From Variovorax paradoxus (GTDB lineage: Bacteria > Pseudomonadota > Gammaproteobacteria > Burkholderiales > Burkholderiaceae_C): a stretch of 64,000 bases of DNA. The position numbers and the translations under genes were made by a program. Position 1 is the first letter of the stretch. Each line of letters starts with the position of its first letter. The DNA is taken from assembly GCF_018614915.1 (NCBI RefSeq), contig NZ_JAGGNU010000011.1, positions 31,406 through 95,405 on the forward strand, read 5' to 3'. Below the pieces are notes generated by a model. That model ran no database searches. It was given only the letters and a program-made list of their open reading frames with translations, and was not told where the DNA came from. This document shows positions 30,119-39,768 of the stretch, piece after piece.

Positions 30119-30920
30119 TCCGCTCGCCGCCGGCGCGGCCCTGCAGCACGGCGGCCGCCACTTCCGCGAAGCCGGCGCCGCGCTCGCCGGCGCTGATGTA
30201 GCGCGGCAGCGCCGACAGCTTCGCTTCGAAGCGGCGGATGTTGGCCACGCCCACGCTGTGAGGGAAACGTTCGAACATCAGCACGTCGTTGGTCGAGTCG
30301 CCCACGTAGACCCAGCGATCGAGTTCGCTCGCCAGCTCGCGGCCGAAGAGCTCGCGCACGATCCAGCAGGCGCCGACCCACTTGTTGTGGTCGCCGAACC
30401 AGCCGTTGACGTGGATCGAGCTCACCGTCGCGTTCATGCCTTCGGCGCGCATGATCTGCACCGCTTGCGCGATCTGCGCCTCGCCCAGGTGAGCGAACTC
30501 GCTGTGGTCGATCGCGATGTCGGTCTCGCGGCCCGGCGAATCCGTGGCGCGCCGTGCGCCCGGCACCTCGCGCTCGACGCGCACGAGGGCCTGCTGCATG
30601 CGCGCGAGGTGGGCGGCGCGCGTCGCGACATCCTGGCGGTAGCGCTTCTCGAGCCGGCCCGAGGGTGAGGCCACCAGCGCCACGGCGCCGTTCTCCGCAA
30701 CGATCGCATCGACCGGCCAGACCGGCGCGAAGGGCTCGCTCCAGCCCACCGATCGGCCGGTGATCGCGATCACCGGCAGGCCGGCGGCCTTCAGCCCGTG
30801 CAGCGCCTGCAGCGCGTCCGGCGTGATCGCGCCCTCGGTGGTGAGGGTGTCGTCGATGTCGGTGAGGACGCCGACGATGCGCCGGCGATCCTCGGCCGGC
30901 CATGTGTGGAGCGGAAGCAT
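30105..30920 (-). CDS. HAD-IIB family phosphatase (mannosyl-3-phosphoglycerate/sucrose phosphatase-like)
   Basis: A 271-aa HAD hydrolase of the IIB (Cof/MPGP) class. The nucleophile motif is [12 protein letters not shown] (residues about 19-30), motif II is [11 protein letters not shown], and the late motif is [16 protein letters not shown]. The cap domain lies between. Relatives dephosphorylate sugar phosphates or mannosyl-3-phosphoglycerate, and the substrate here is unknown. The ATG overlaps the prfC stop, so it is probably coupled to prfC, and it converges on the DUF4399 gene. Confidence 0.82.
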   Translation of the reverse strand: MLPLHTWPAEDRRRIVGVLTDIDDTLTTEGAITPDALQALHGLKAAGLPVIAITGRSVGWSEPFAPVWPVDAIVAENGAVALVASPSGRLEKRYRQDVATRAAHLARMQQALVRVEREVPGARRATDSPGRETDIAIDHSEFAHLGEAQIAQAVQIMRAEGMNATVSSIHVNGWFGDHNKWVGACWIVRELFGRELASELDRWVYVGDSTNDVLMFERFPHSVGVANIRRFEAKLSALPRYISAGERGAGFAEVAAAVLQGRAGGERIKAR

Positions 30921-32548
30921 CAGCCAGCGGTTTGAAGTGCCAGCCCGGCGTGTTCACGCAACGGATGGAAATGGATCTTCGGAAAGCGCTCCTGCGCCAG
31001 CCGCACGTCGTAGGGCGAGGTGCAGAGGTAGGCCAGCGTGTTGGCCGCATCCAGCGCCATGCGGGCCGGATAGGCATCGGTGAAGGCGCGCAGCTCGGCC
31101 GGCGTGTCGGCCGTGATCCAGCGCGCGCCGGTGTACTGGCAGCCTTCGAGCCGGATGTCGGCGTCGTACTCGGTCTTCAGGCGGTGCTGCACCACTTCGA
31201 ACTGCAGCTGGCCGACGGCGCCCAGCAGCATCGGCCCGCCGACCTCGGGGCGAAACACCTGGATCGCGCCTTCTTCGCCGAGCTGCGCCAGGCCCTGCTG
31301 CAGCTGCTTGGTGCGCAGCGGGTTCCTGAGGATCACGGTCATGAAGAGTTCGGGCGCGAAGAAGGGCAGGCCGGTGAACTGCAGCGAGGCGCCGTCGGTG
31401 ATGGTGTCGCCGAGCTGTACGCCGCCGTGGGTGGTGAAGCCGACGATGTCGCCCGCATAGGCTTCCTCGACCGCCTCGCGGCGCTGGCTCATGAAGGTCA
31501 CGACGCTGGTCGGGCGCAGCTCCTTCGCGGTGCGCTGCACCCGGAGCTTCATGCCCGGCGTGTACTTGCCCGAGGCCATGCGCACGAAGGCGATGCGGTC
31601 GCGGTGGTTGGCGTCCATGTTGGCCTGCACCTTGAACACCACGCCGGCGAAGTCCTTGTCCTCGGGCTGGATCTCGCGCACCACCGGCTGGCGGTTGACC
31701 AGCGTGGTGCTGGTGCGCGGCTGCGGCGGCGGCGCGAGGTCGACCAGCGCATCGAGCACTTCCATCACGCCGAAGTTGTTGACGCCGGAGCCGAAGAACA
31801 CCGGCGTCTGCTTGCCTGCGAGGAAGGCCTCGCGGTCCCAGGTGGGCGAGGCGCCGGTGGCGAGCTCCATGCTCTCCATCGCGGTGTCGAACTCGTGGCC
31901 GAAGCGCTTCTGCAGCGCCTCGCGCTGGGCCAGCGGCATGGCTTCGAAGTCCTGCGGCAGCCGCTCGCTGCCCGACTCGAACACCGTCATCGCCTGCGTC
32001 CGCAGGTTCACGATGCCGCCGAAGCTCTTGCCCTGGCCCACCGGCCAGGTCATGGGCACGCAGGGCATGCCGAGCTCGCGCTCGATCTCGTCGAGCAGCT
32101 CCAGCGGCTCGCGCACCTCGCGGTCCATCTTGTTGACGAAGGTGATGATCGGCGTGTCGCGCTGGCGGCAGACCTCGATCAGCCGGCGCGTCTGCGCCTC
32201 GACACCATTGGCCGCGTCGATCACCATCAAGGCCGAGTCGACCGCGGTGAGCACGCGGTAGGTGTCCTCGGAGAAGTCCTTGTGGCCCGGCGTGTCGAGC
32301 AGGTTGATCACGTGCTCGCGGTACATCATCTGCATCACCGAGCTGGCCACCGAGATGCCGCGCTGCTTCTCGATTTCCATCCAGTCGGAGGTGGCGTGGC
32401 GCGAGGCCTTGCGCGCCTTGACCGAGCCGGCGATCTGGATCGCGCCGGAGAACAGCAGCAGCTTCTCGGTCAGCGTGGTCTTGCCGGCGTCGGGGTGGGA
32501 AATGATCGCGAAGGTGCGACGGCGGCGGGTTTCTGAGGCGAAGGTCAT
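30920..32548 (-). CDS. prfC: Peptide chain release factor 3
   Basis: A 542-aa translational GTPase that removes RF1/RF2 from the ribosome after termination. The G domain has G1 SHPDAGKTTLTEK, the switch I segment RGISVASSVMQM, G3 LDTPGHKDFSEDTYR and G4 NKMDRE. Domains II and III follow, with QFEVVQHRLKTEYDAD typical of RF3. Length matches the family (about 530). The start is ATG 32548. It lies upstream of the HAD gene in a two-gene unit. Confidence 0.95.
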   Translation of the reverse strand: MTFASETRRRRTFAIISHPDAGKTTLTEKLLLFSGAIQIAGSVKARKASRHATSDWMEIEKQRGISVASSVMQMMYREHVINLLDTPGHKDFSEDTYRVLTAVDSALMVIDAANGVEAQTRRLIEVCRQRDTPIITFVNKMDREVREPLELLDEIERELGMPCVPMTWPVGQGKSFGGIVNLRTQAMTVFESGSERLPQDFEAMPLAQREALQKRFGHEFDTAMESMELATGASPTWDREAFLAGKQTPVFFGSGVNNFGVMEVLDALVDLAPPPQPRTSTTLVNRQPVVREIQPEDKDFAGVVFKVQANMDANHRDRIAFVRMASGKYTPGMKLRVQRTAKELRPTSVVTFMSQRREAVEEAYAGDIVGFTTHGGVQLGDTITDGASLQFTGLPFFAPELFMTVILRNPLRTKQLQQGLAQLGEEGAIQVFRPEVGGPMLLGAVGQLQFEVVQHRLKTEYDADIRLEGCQYTGARWITADTPAELRAFTDAYPARMALDAANTLAYLCTSPYDVRLAQERFPKIHFHPLREHAGLALQTAG

Positions 32549-32617
32549 GGGGGTGAACGCGGTGCGCGCTCACGGGCGCGGGCTGCTGGCGGCAAAGCCC
32601 GTAATTTTAGCGAGCCG

Positions 32618-33235
32618 TCACATCGGCGGCGTGAACCCGTTGCGCCCGACCAGCATGCGCAGCGCGGTGGGCTTGCCGTCCTTCACCTGTGCGGAGATGA
32701 CCACCTTGGCGCCCGGCACCACCAGCGCAGCCTGGTCGGCATTGCCCGGCTTGAAGGTCACGACCGGCGTGCCGGGCGGCACGATGACGGTCTGCTCGCC
32801 GTCCTTGTACTTGAGCAGCAGCTTCTGGCCGCCGGGCACCGAGGACGGCGCCGTCTCGAGGCGGGCGACGGTGGCGTTGGTCATCGTGCTCTCGGGCATG
32901 AAGTCCCAGGGGCGGAAGCCTTCGCCCGTACCGCGCGCAGACTCCGGAAACACCAGCACCTCCAGCGCGCGCTGGGTGCCGTCCGGTTGCGGCAGCGCCC
33001 CGGCACCGACGAAGCTGTCGGGCTTGATGTCGGCGAGCGTGAGCGGGATGACTTCGGAGACGTTCATGTCGGCCGGGCGCACCATCGTGACGGTTTCGCC
33101 GCTGCGGTCCTTCACGGTCAGCGAATGGGCATCGGCGCGCTCGATGACGCCGCGCACGCGCACGGTGGACTGCGCCGCCGCAGCGGCCGATACGGCGATC
33201 AGGAACGAGGCGGCAACAAGCTTGACTTTGAACAT
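32618..33235 (-). CDS. Hypothetical exported protein
   Basis: A 205-aa protein with a clear signal peptide (MFKVKLVAASFLIAVSAAAAAQ). The mature part is beta-rich. It begins VRVRGVIERADAHSLTVKDR, reminiscent of small OB-like/DUF5666-type domains, and repeats a similar strand pattern later (LLLKYKDGEQTVIVPPGTPV). I do not recognise a family with confidence. It is transcribed towards prfC, 69 bases away, and diverges from the ahcY riboswitch region. Confidence 0.7.
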   Translation of the reverse strand: MFKVKLVAASFLIAVSAAAAAQSTVRVRGVIERADAHSLTVKDRSGETVTMVRPADMNVSEVIPLTLADIKPDSFVGAGALPQPDGTQRALEVLVFPESARGTGEGFRPWDFMPESTMTNATVARLETAPSSVPGGQKLLLKYKDGEQTVIVPPGTPVVTFKPGNADQAALVVPGAKVVISAQVKDGKPTALRMLVGRNGFTPPM

Positions 33236-33340
33236 GGCGGGGGGTGCCGCGAGCGCGGCTGCAGGGGAGGGCGTTGCAGTCTAGGTCGATCCGCAAATCG
33301 CCGCCGGCGACGGAAAAGCGACAGGGGCTAAAATGCCACT

Positions 33341-33420
33341 TCCGAGGAGCGTTGCAGCGCCGTCAGGCGTGAGGCTCGGACCCCATCGCAACCACGCTCA
33401 CCCGCTGTTCTCGCGGTGAG
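33341..33420 (+). promoter_or_regulatory. S-adenosylhomocysteine (SAH) riboswitch
   Basis: The leader 60-140 bases before ahcY has the SAH-riboswitch core: CCGAGGAGCGTTGC (33342-33355), GAGGCTCGG (33371-33379) and the 3' strand GCAACCACGCTCACC (33388-33402). GAGCG/CGCTC and TTGC/GCAA pair to form P1, and CCGAG pairs with CTCGG. CTCACC at 33397-33402 can alternatively pair with GGTGAG at 33415-33420, giving a plausible off-state hairpin. SAH riboswitches turn ahcY on when SAH accumulates. Orientation and neighbour fit. Confidence 0.88.
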
Positions 33421-33482
33421 TCTCCATCTCCGTCAGGACTCCCGAACGCAGCGGCATCACTCAAACTTGTTTTGGAGTCATC

Positions 33483-34910
<1,428 letters not shown>

Positions 34911-34921
34911 GCGGCAGCGCC

Positions 34922-35800
34922 GTGCGCGCCGATCAATTGCTCGTCGAACGCGGCCTCGCCGCCTCGCGCTCGCAGGCCGTGCGGCTGATCGCGGGCGGCT
35001 TGCGCTGGCGCGACGGCGCGACCTGGCGCGTGGTGGGCAAGAACCGCGACGAAGTGCCAGAGAGCGCCGAGCTCGAGCTCGTCGATGCGGCCGAGGCGCG
35101 CTACGTATCGCGCGGCGGGCTCAAGCTCGAAGGGGCGCTCGCCGCGGCCGGCGTCGACGTGCACGGCAAGCGCTGCCTCGATGTCGGGCAGTCGACCGGG
35201 GGCTTCACCGACTGCCTGCTGCAGCGGGGCGCCGAGCATGTGGTGGGCGTGGACGTGGGTCACGGCCAACTGCACGCGCGAATACGCGGCGATGCGCGCG
35301 TGACGGCGGTCGAAGGCGTCAATGCGCGCGCGCTCGACGCTTCGGCGTGGGCGGATGCGTCGCCCGCCGATACGCAGTTCGATCTGATCGTCGGCGATCT
35401 CTCGTTCATCTCGCTCACGCTAGTCCTGCCCGCTCTGGTACCGCTGCTTAAGGAACCAGCCCCCACGCTCGGCACTGACGTGTCCTCGCCGCCCCCGGAG
35501 GGGGAGTGCGCGTCTTGGGGCGGCCCGGCGACGCGCGGCGGCGAACTTTTGATGCTGGTCAAGCCTCAATTCGAACTGCAGCCGGGACAGGTCGGCAAGG
35601 GCGGCATCGTGCGCGATGCGGGCCTTTTCGCGGTGGTCGAGCAGCGCTTGCGCAATGCTTGCGCCGAACTCGGATTGCGGGTCGCAGCCTGGTTCGACAG
35701 CCCGATCACCGGCGGCGACGGCAACCGCGAATTCTTCATCCATGCCGTTCATGCCAACGGCCAACCAGGAGCCGGCCGTGCGCCTTCCGTTGAGCTTTGA
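34922..35800 (+). CDS. tlyA: TlyA-family rRNA methyltransferase (S4 + FtsJ-like)
   Basis: A 292-aa protein with an N-terminal S4 RNA-binding domain (VRADQLLVERGLAASRSQAV) and an FtsJ-like SAM domain (CLDVGQSTGGFTDCLLQRGA, then DLIVGDLSFISLTLVLPAL). TlyA methylates 2'-O positions of rRNA. Between LLKE and ELLMLVKPQFE, about 30 extra residues (about 178-207) are encoded by an inverted family V palindromic repeat. In relatives this turn is only a few residues long. The start is GTG 34922, 11 bases after ahcY. Its end overlaps metF. Confidence 0.88.
   Translation: MRADQLLVERGLAASRSQAVRLIAGGLRWRDGATWRVVGKNRDEVPESAELELVDAAEARYVSRGGLKLEGALAAAGVDVHGKRCLDVGQSTGGFTDCLLQRGAEHVVGVDVGHGQLHARIRGDARVTAVEGVNARALDASAWADASPADTQFDLIVGDLSFISLTLVLPALVPLLKEPAPTLGTDVSSPPPEGECASWGGPATRGGELLMLVKPQFELQPGQVGKGGIVRDAGLFAVVEQRLRNACAELGLRVAAWFDSPITGGDGNREFFIHAVHANGQPGAGRAPSVEL
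35453..35542 (-). repeat. Family V palindromic repeat carried in frame inside tlyA, inverted
   Basis: The sequence reads CCCCCACGCTC...CCGCCCCCGGAGGGGG...TTGGGGCGGCCCGGCGACG. It is the reverse complement of the element at 5167 and 21452, with extra flank shared with the uvrA copy. It adds about 30 codons to tlyA without a stop or frame change. Confidence 0.75.
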
Positions 35801-36611
35801 ATTCTTTCCACCGAAGACGCCCGAAGGCGCGGCCAAGCTGCGCAACGTGCGCCGCGCGCTCTATGCGAGGCAGCCCGAGTTCTGCTCGGTCACCTATGGC
35901 GCAGGCGGCTCCACGCACGAAGGCACTTTCGGTACGGTGCGTGAGATCCTCGGCGAAGGCGTCGACGCTGCCTGCCATTTCTCCTGTATCGGCGCCACGC
36001 GGAGCACGGTGCGCGTGCAGCTGGCGGAGCTCAAGGCCATGGGCGTCAAGCGCCTGGTCGCGCTGCGCGGCGACCTGCCCAGCGGCTACGGCATGGGCGG
36101 CGAGTTCCACTATGCGAGCGATCTCGTCGCCTTCATCCGCGAAGAGACCGGCCGCGATTTCTTCATCGAGGTCGCTTGCTATCCCGAAGTGCATCCGCAG
36201 GCGCGCTCGCCCGAGGCCGACCTGCAGGCCTTCGCGGCCAAGGTGCATGCTGGCGCGGATTCGGCGATCACGCAGTATTTCTTCAGCCCAGAGGCCTACT
36301 TCCGCTTCGTCGACGAGGCACGCAAGCTGGGGCTCGCGACGCCGATCGTGCCGGGCGTGATGCCGATCACGAGCTCGACCCAGCTGATGCGCTTTTCCGA
36401 TGCCTGCGGCGCCGAGATCCCGCGCTGGATCCGGCTTCGCTTGCAGAGCTTCGGCGACGACACCGCCTCGATCAAGTCCTTCGGCCTCGACGTGGTCACC
36501 GATCTCTGCGAACGCCTCGCGAGCGGCGGCGCGCCGGCGCTGCACTTCTACACGATGAACCAGTCGGTGGCGACGCTTGCGTTGCTGGAGCGGCTGGGTT
36601 GGGACGAATGA
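35778..36611 (+). CDS. metF: Methylenetetrahydrofolate reductase
   Basis: A 277-aa FAD-dependent TIM-barrel enzyme that makes 5-methyl-THF for methionine synthesis. Family blocks are LSFEFFPPKTPEG at the start, SVTYGAGGSTHEGT, LRGDLPSGYGMGG, EVACYPEVHPQA and QYFFSPEAYFRFVD. I chose GTG 35778, preceded by CCAGGAG. ATG 35751 is in frame nine codons upstream but lacks a ribosome site. It overlaps tlyA by 23 bases and the RlpA gene by four. Position after ahcY fits the methyl cycle. Confidence 0.94.
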   Translation: MRLPLSFEFFPPKTPEGAAKLRNVRRALYARQPEFCSVTYGAGGSTHEGTFGTVREILGEGVDAACHFSCIGATRSTVRVQLAELKAMGVKRLVALRGDLPSGYGMGGEFHYASDLVAFIREETGRDFFIEVACYPEVHPQARSPEADLQAFAAKVHAGADSAITQYFFSPEAYFRFVDEARKLGLATPIVPGVMPITSSTQLMRFSDACGAEIPRWIRLRLQSFGDDTASIKSFGLDVVTDLCERLASGGAPALHFYTMNQSVATLALLERLGWDE

Positions 36612-37273
36612 GTCCGCGCCGCTGGGCGAGGCGGCTGGCGCTCGTCGCCGCCGCCGTCTGGCTGGCGGGCTGCACCACGAAGCCGCCATCGCCGCCGCAG
36701 GGCGAGGGCGCGCAGGGACTGCGGCCGCTCGCGCGGCAGCCCGCGCTGCCGAGTTCGCAGGTGCCTTCGGTGCGCTACGACCTCGCGGTCTCGGGTGCTG
36801 GTGAATCGCCGGACGACGGCGTGCCGGGCGACGAAGGCGCGCGCGAAATCTTCGAACGAGGCGGCGCTTCCTGGTACGGCATCCAGTTCCACCAGCGCAA
36901 GACCGCCAACGGCGAGCGCTTCGACATGAGCGCCATGACGGCCGCGCACAAGACACTGCCCTTCAACACCCGCGTCTGCGTGCGCAGCCTGGTGAACGGG
37001 CGCGAGGTGATGGTCCGCATCAACGACCGCGGGCCTTATGCGGCGGGGCGCATCATCGACCTGAGCCGCGCCGCGGCCGAGTCGATCGGCATGCTGGGGA
37101 TGGGCATCAAGCAGGTCGCGCTGGCGATCGTGGACAAGAACATGAAGCGCTGCGGCGATACGGAGATCGATGCCGACGCGGCCGATGTATCGCCGCCTGC
37201 TCAGGTTGCGGCACCTGTCAGGAAGTCCGAGGTCCGGAAAGTCCGCGAAGTGCCGCCGCGCCTGCGCCGCTGA
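36608..37273 (+). CDS. rlpA: RlpA-family septal ring lytic transglycosylase lipoprotein (no SPOR domain)
   Basis: A 221-aa lipoprotein with lipobox LAGC (C22). After a Pro/Gly-rich linker it carries the double-psi beta-barrel of RlpA: GGASWYGIQFHQRKTANGE, MTAAHKTLPFNTRVCV, and RINDRGPYAAGRIIDLS with the catalytic Asp. RlpA cleaves naked glycan strands at the division septum. The usual C-terminal SPOR domain is absent, and the protein ends in a basic tail. The ATG overlaps the metF stop (ATGA). Confidence 0.88.
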   Translation: MSPRRWARRLALVAAAVWLAGCTTKPPSPPQGEGAQGLRPLARQPALPSSQVPSVRYDLAVSGAGESPDDGVPGDEGAREIFERGGASWYGIQFHQRKTANGERFDMSAMTAAHKTLPFNTRVCVRSLVNGREVMVRINDRGPYAAGRIIDLSRAAAESIGMLGMGIKQVALAIVDKNMKRCGDTEIDADAADVSPPAQVAAPVRKSEVRKVREVPPRLRR

Positions 37274-37283
37274 GCGCGCCGGC

Positions 37284-38183
37284 TTAGCCGCCGCTCTCGA
37301 TCGAAGAGGCGGCGTGGCGATCCTGACCGAGGCGCTGCGCCATCTGCGGCAACGCGGCTTCGAGCAGTGGCTTCAGCGTGTAGGGCGGATTGATCAGGAA
37401 CATGCCGCTCGCGGGCAGGCCCGGCCGGTGCGTGGCGCCCGACGCGGCATCGGTCACGATCTTGCTCGACTTGACCGTCAGCGTCGCATGCAGCCAGGAC
37501 TTGCCGGCCTTGGTGGACAGGGTCTTGAGCCGGCGCGGCAGGTCGTGCGCCTCGGGCCGCGGAATGATCGGATACCAGATGGCGTAGGTGCCGGTCGCGA
37601 AGCGCTTGAGCGCCCCGGCCACGAATTCGAGCACGCGCGCGTAGTCGCTCTTGATCTCGTAGCTCGGGTCGCACAGCACCAGTGCGCGGCGCGAGGGCGG
37701 CGGCAGGAACTTGGTCGCGCTGCCGAAGCCGTCCTCGCGCAGCACCGCGATCTGGCGGCCGGCCTCGAGCTGCGCGATGTTGGCGTCGAGCGTGCGCGCA
37801 TCGGTCGGATGCAGCTCGAAGAGCTTGAGCTTGTCGTGCTCGCGCAGCAGGTGGTGCGTGATGAAAGGCGAGCCGGGGTAGATGCGGGCGCCGCCCTTGG
37901 GATTGAAGTCGCCGACCACCTCGAGGTAGCGCGCGAGCGCATCCGGCAGCGGCGTCGCGGCGGCCTTCGCCTCCGACAGAAGGCGCAACACGCCCTCGGC
38001 CGCTTCGCCGCTGGTGCCGGCGTAGTCGCCGTCGAGGCGGTAGAGGCCGGCACCGGCGTGCGTGTCGACCACCGTCAACGCTGCCTCTTTTTCGAGCAGA
38101 TGGTCGAGCGTGGCAATCAGCACCGTGTGCTTGAGCACGTCGGCGTGGTTGCCGGCGTGGAAGGCGTGGCGGTAGCTGAACAT
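37284..38183 (-). CDS. rlmJ: 23S rRNA (adenine-2030-N6)-methyltransferase RlmJ
   Basis: A 299-aa SAM-dependent RNA methyltransferase. It begins MFSYRHAFHAGNHADVLKH, the RlmJ hallmark, with VVDTHAGAGLYRLDG (SAM motif I), LVLCDPSYEIKSDY (catalytic DPPY-like motif, here DPSY) and FLINPPYTL near the end. I chose ATG 38183. The open frame continues 14 codons upstream, but the conserved start is here. It converges on rlpA with an 11-base gap and diverges from rplM. Confidence 0.9.
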   Translation of the reverse strand: MFSYRHAFHAGNHADVLKHTVLIATLDHLLEKEAALTVVDTHAGAGLYRLDGDYAGTSGEAAEGVLRLLSEAKAAATPLPDALARYLEVVGDFNPKGGARIYPGSPFITHHLLREHDKLKLFELHPTDARTLDANIAQLEAGRQIAVLREDGFGSATKFLPPPSRRALVLCDPSYEIKSDYARVLEFVAGALKRFATGTYAIWYPIIPRPEAHDLPRRLKTLSTKAGKSWLHATLTVKSSKIVTDAASGATHRPGLPASGMFLINPPYTLKPLLEAALPQMAQRLGQDRHAASSIESGG

Positions 38184-38225
38184 GGCCTCGATGGTAACGG
38201 CCTGAGCCTTGGTCGGCGCGGCCAA

Positions 38226-38255
38226 TTGCCCTGAAGGATGGATTCTTCGTATAAT
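38226..38255 (+). promoter_or_regulatory. Sigma-70 promoter for rplM-rpsI
   Basis: TTGCCC at 38226-38231 and a perfect TATAAT at 38250-38255 are separated by 18 bases, in the gap between divergent rlmJ and rplM. The predicted transcript would have a leader of about 115 bases before the rplM ATG. Confidence 0.7.
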
Positions 38256-38378
38256 CGCAGGCTTCGCAGCGCTTTTGTGGCCCCGCGGCGAAGGCTTTCA
38301 CCCCACCTAAGAGATTCCCGCCAGAGGAACGCCGACCGTGGAAAAGGGCTCGCCAAACCTTCCTTTTCAGGAAAACTC

Positions 38379-38810
38379 ATGACCAAAACGTTCAGCGCCA
38401 AGCCCGCTGACGTGACGCACGAGTGGTTTGTGATTGACGCGACCGACAAGGTCCTCGGACGAGTAGCCAGCGAAGTTGCTCTCCGTTTGCGCGGCAAACA
38501 CAAGGCCATCTACACGCCTCACGTCGATACCGGTGACTTCATCGTCATCATCAACGCAGCCCAGTTGCGCGTCACCGGCGCCAAGCCGGTTGACAAGGTG
38601 TACTACCGCCACTCGGGCTATCCGGGCGGCATCACGGCCACCAACTTCCGCGACATGCAAGCCAAGCATCCGGGCCGCGCCCTGGAAAAGGCCGTCAAGG
38701 GCATGCTGCCCAAGGGTCCGCTCGGCTACGCCATGATCAAGAAACTCAAGGTGTACGGCGGCGCAGAGCACCCGCATACCGCCCAACAGCCCAAAGTGCT
38801 GGAACTGTAA
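38379..38810 (+). CDS. rplM: 50S ribosomal protein L13
   Basis: A 143-aa large-subunit protein of the expected length. Recognisable blocks are [45 protein letters not shown] and [18 protein letters not shown]. The ATG follows TTTTCAGGAAAACTC. It is the first gene of the conserved rplM-rpsI pair, under a strong promoter-like sequence. Confidence 0.97.
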   Translation: MTKTFSAKPADVTHEWFVIDATDKVLGRVASEVALRLRGKHKAIYTPHVDTGDFIVIINAAQLRVTGAKPVDKVYYRHSGYPGGITATNFRDMQAKHPGRALEKAVKGMLPKGPLGYAMIKKLKVYGGAEHPHTAQQPKVLEL

Positions 38811-38822
38811 GGAGCCTTGAGA

Positions 38823-39215
38823 ATGATTGGTGAATGGAACAATGGCACCGGCCGTCGCAAATCGAGCGTCGCCCGCGTGTTCATCAAAAAGGGTACCGGC
38901 AAGATCACGGTCAATGGCAAGGACATCCAGGCCTATTTCGGCCGCGAGACGTCGATCATGATCGCCAAGCAGCCGCTGTTCTTGACGAACAACGTCGAAG
39001 CGTTCGACATCATGATCAATGTGGCGGGCGGCGGCGAATCGGGTCAGGCCGGCGCCGCACGCCACGGCATCACCCGTGCGCTGATCGACTACGACGCGAC
39101 GCTCAAGCCGGTGTTGAGCCAGGCCGGCTTCGTGACGCGCGATGCGCGTGAAGTCGAGCGCAAGAAGGTCGGTCTGCACTCCGCACGCCGCCGCAAGCAG
39201 TTCTCGAAGCGTTGA
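38823..39215 (+). CDS. rpsI: 30S ribosomal protein S9
   Basis: A 130-aa small-subunit protein. It shows [14 protein letters not shown] at the start, the block [19 protein letters not shown], and the very basic C-terminal tail ending KQFSKR that reaches the P-site tRNA. It is twelve bases after rplM and is followed by an intrinsic terminator. Confidence 0.97.
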   Translation: MIGEWNNGTGRRKSSVARVFIKKGTGKITVNGKDIQAYFGRETSIMIAKQPLFLTNNVEAFDIMINVAGGGESGQAGAARHGITRALIDYDATLKPVLSQAGFVTRDAREVERKKVGLHSARRRKQFSKR

Positions 39216-39248
39216 TCGCTTTTGGGCTTGCTGCTCGCACTGTCAAAG

Positions 39249-39271
39249 AGCCGCCTTCGGGCGGCTTTTTG
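39249..39271 (+). terminator. Rho-independent terminator of rplM-rpsI
   Basis: AGCCGCC-TTCG-GGCGGCT followed by TTTTTG, 33 bases after the rpsI stop. Confidence 0.88.
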
Positions 39272-39331
39272 CTGATTGCAGTAGCATTACTTTCATTGGC
39301 CGCACATCTGGCCCTATAGGAGTTCTCCCAC

Positions 39332-39697
39332 ATGAGTGCCGTTGCCGAAAACATCCAGCCCCAAATGCCCGAGCCGATCGTCTTCACCGACAGCGCGGCC
39401 GCCAAGGTGGCCGATCTGATCGCCGAAGAGGGCAACCCCGACCTCAAGCTGCGCGTGTTCGTGCAGGGCGGTGGCTGCTCCGGCTTCCAGTACGGTTTCA
39501 CCTTCGATGAAATCACCAACGAGGACGACACCACCATGACCAAGAATGGCGTGTCGCTCCTGATCGATGCCATGAGCTACCAGTACCTGGTCGGCGCCGA
39601 GATCGACTACAAGGAAGACTTGCAAGGCGCCCAGTTCGTGATCAAGAACCCGAACGCCACCAGCACCTGCGGCTGCGGATCGAGCTTCTCGGCCTGA
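39332..39697 (+). CDS. erpA: Iron-sulfur cluster insertion protein ErpA
   Basis: A 121-aa A-type Fe-S carrier. The three ligating cysteines are in [11 protein letters not shown] and [10 protein letters not shown] short N-terminal extension (about 20 residues) precedes the core [13 protein letters not shown] start (here [14 protein letters not shown]). ErpA delivers Fe-S clusters to proteins such as IspG/IspH. It is monocistronic between two terminators. Confidence 0.92.
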   Translation: MSAVAENIQPQMPEPIVFTDSAAAKVADLIAEEGNPDLKLRVFVQGGGCSGFQYGFTFDEITNEDDTTMTKNGVSLLIDAMSYQYLVGAEIDYKEDLQGAQFVIKNPNATSTCGCGSSFSA

Positions 39698-39727
39698 TGC
39701 GCTGAGCCCTTTCGCCTCCCGCCGAAA

Positions 39728-39749
39728 AGCCGCCTCAGGGCGGCTTTTT
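39728..39749 (+). terminator. Bidirectional terminator between erpA and anmK
   Basis: AGCCGCC-TCAG-GGCGGCT followed by TTTTT on the plus strand and preceded by AAAA, which is a T run on the minus strand. It serves convergent erpA and anmK. Confidence 0.85.
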
Positions 39750-39768
39750 GCTGCGGGCTGCTCGGGCT

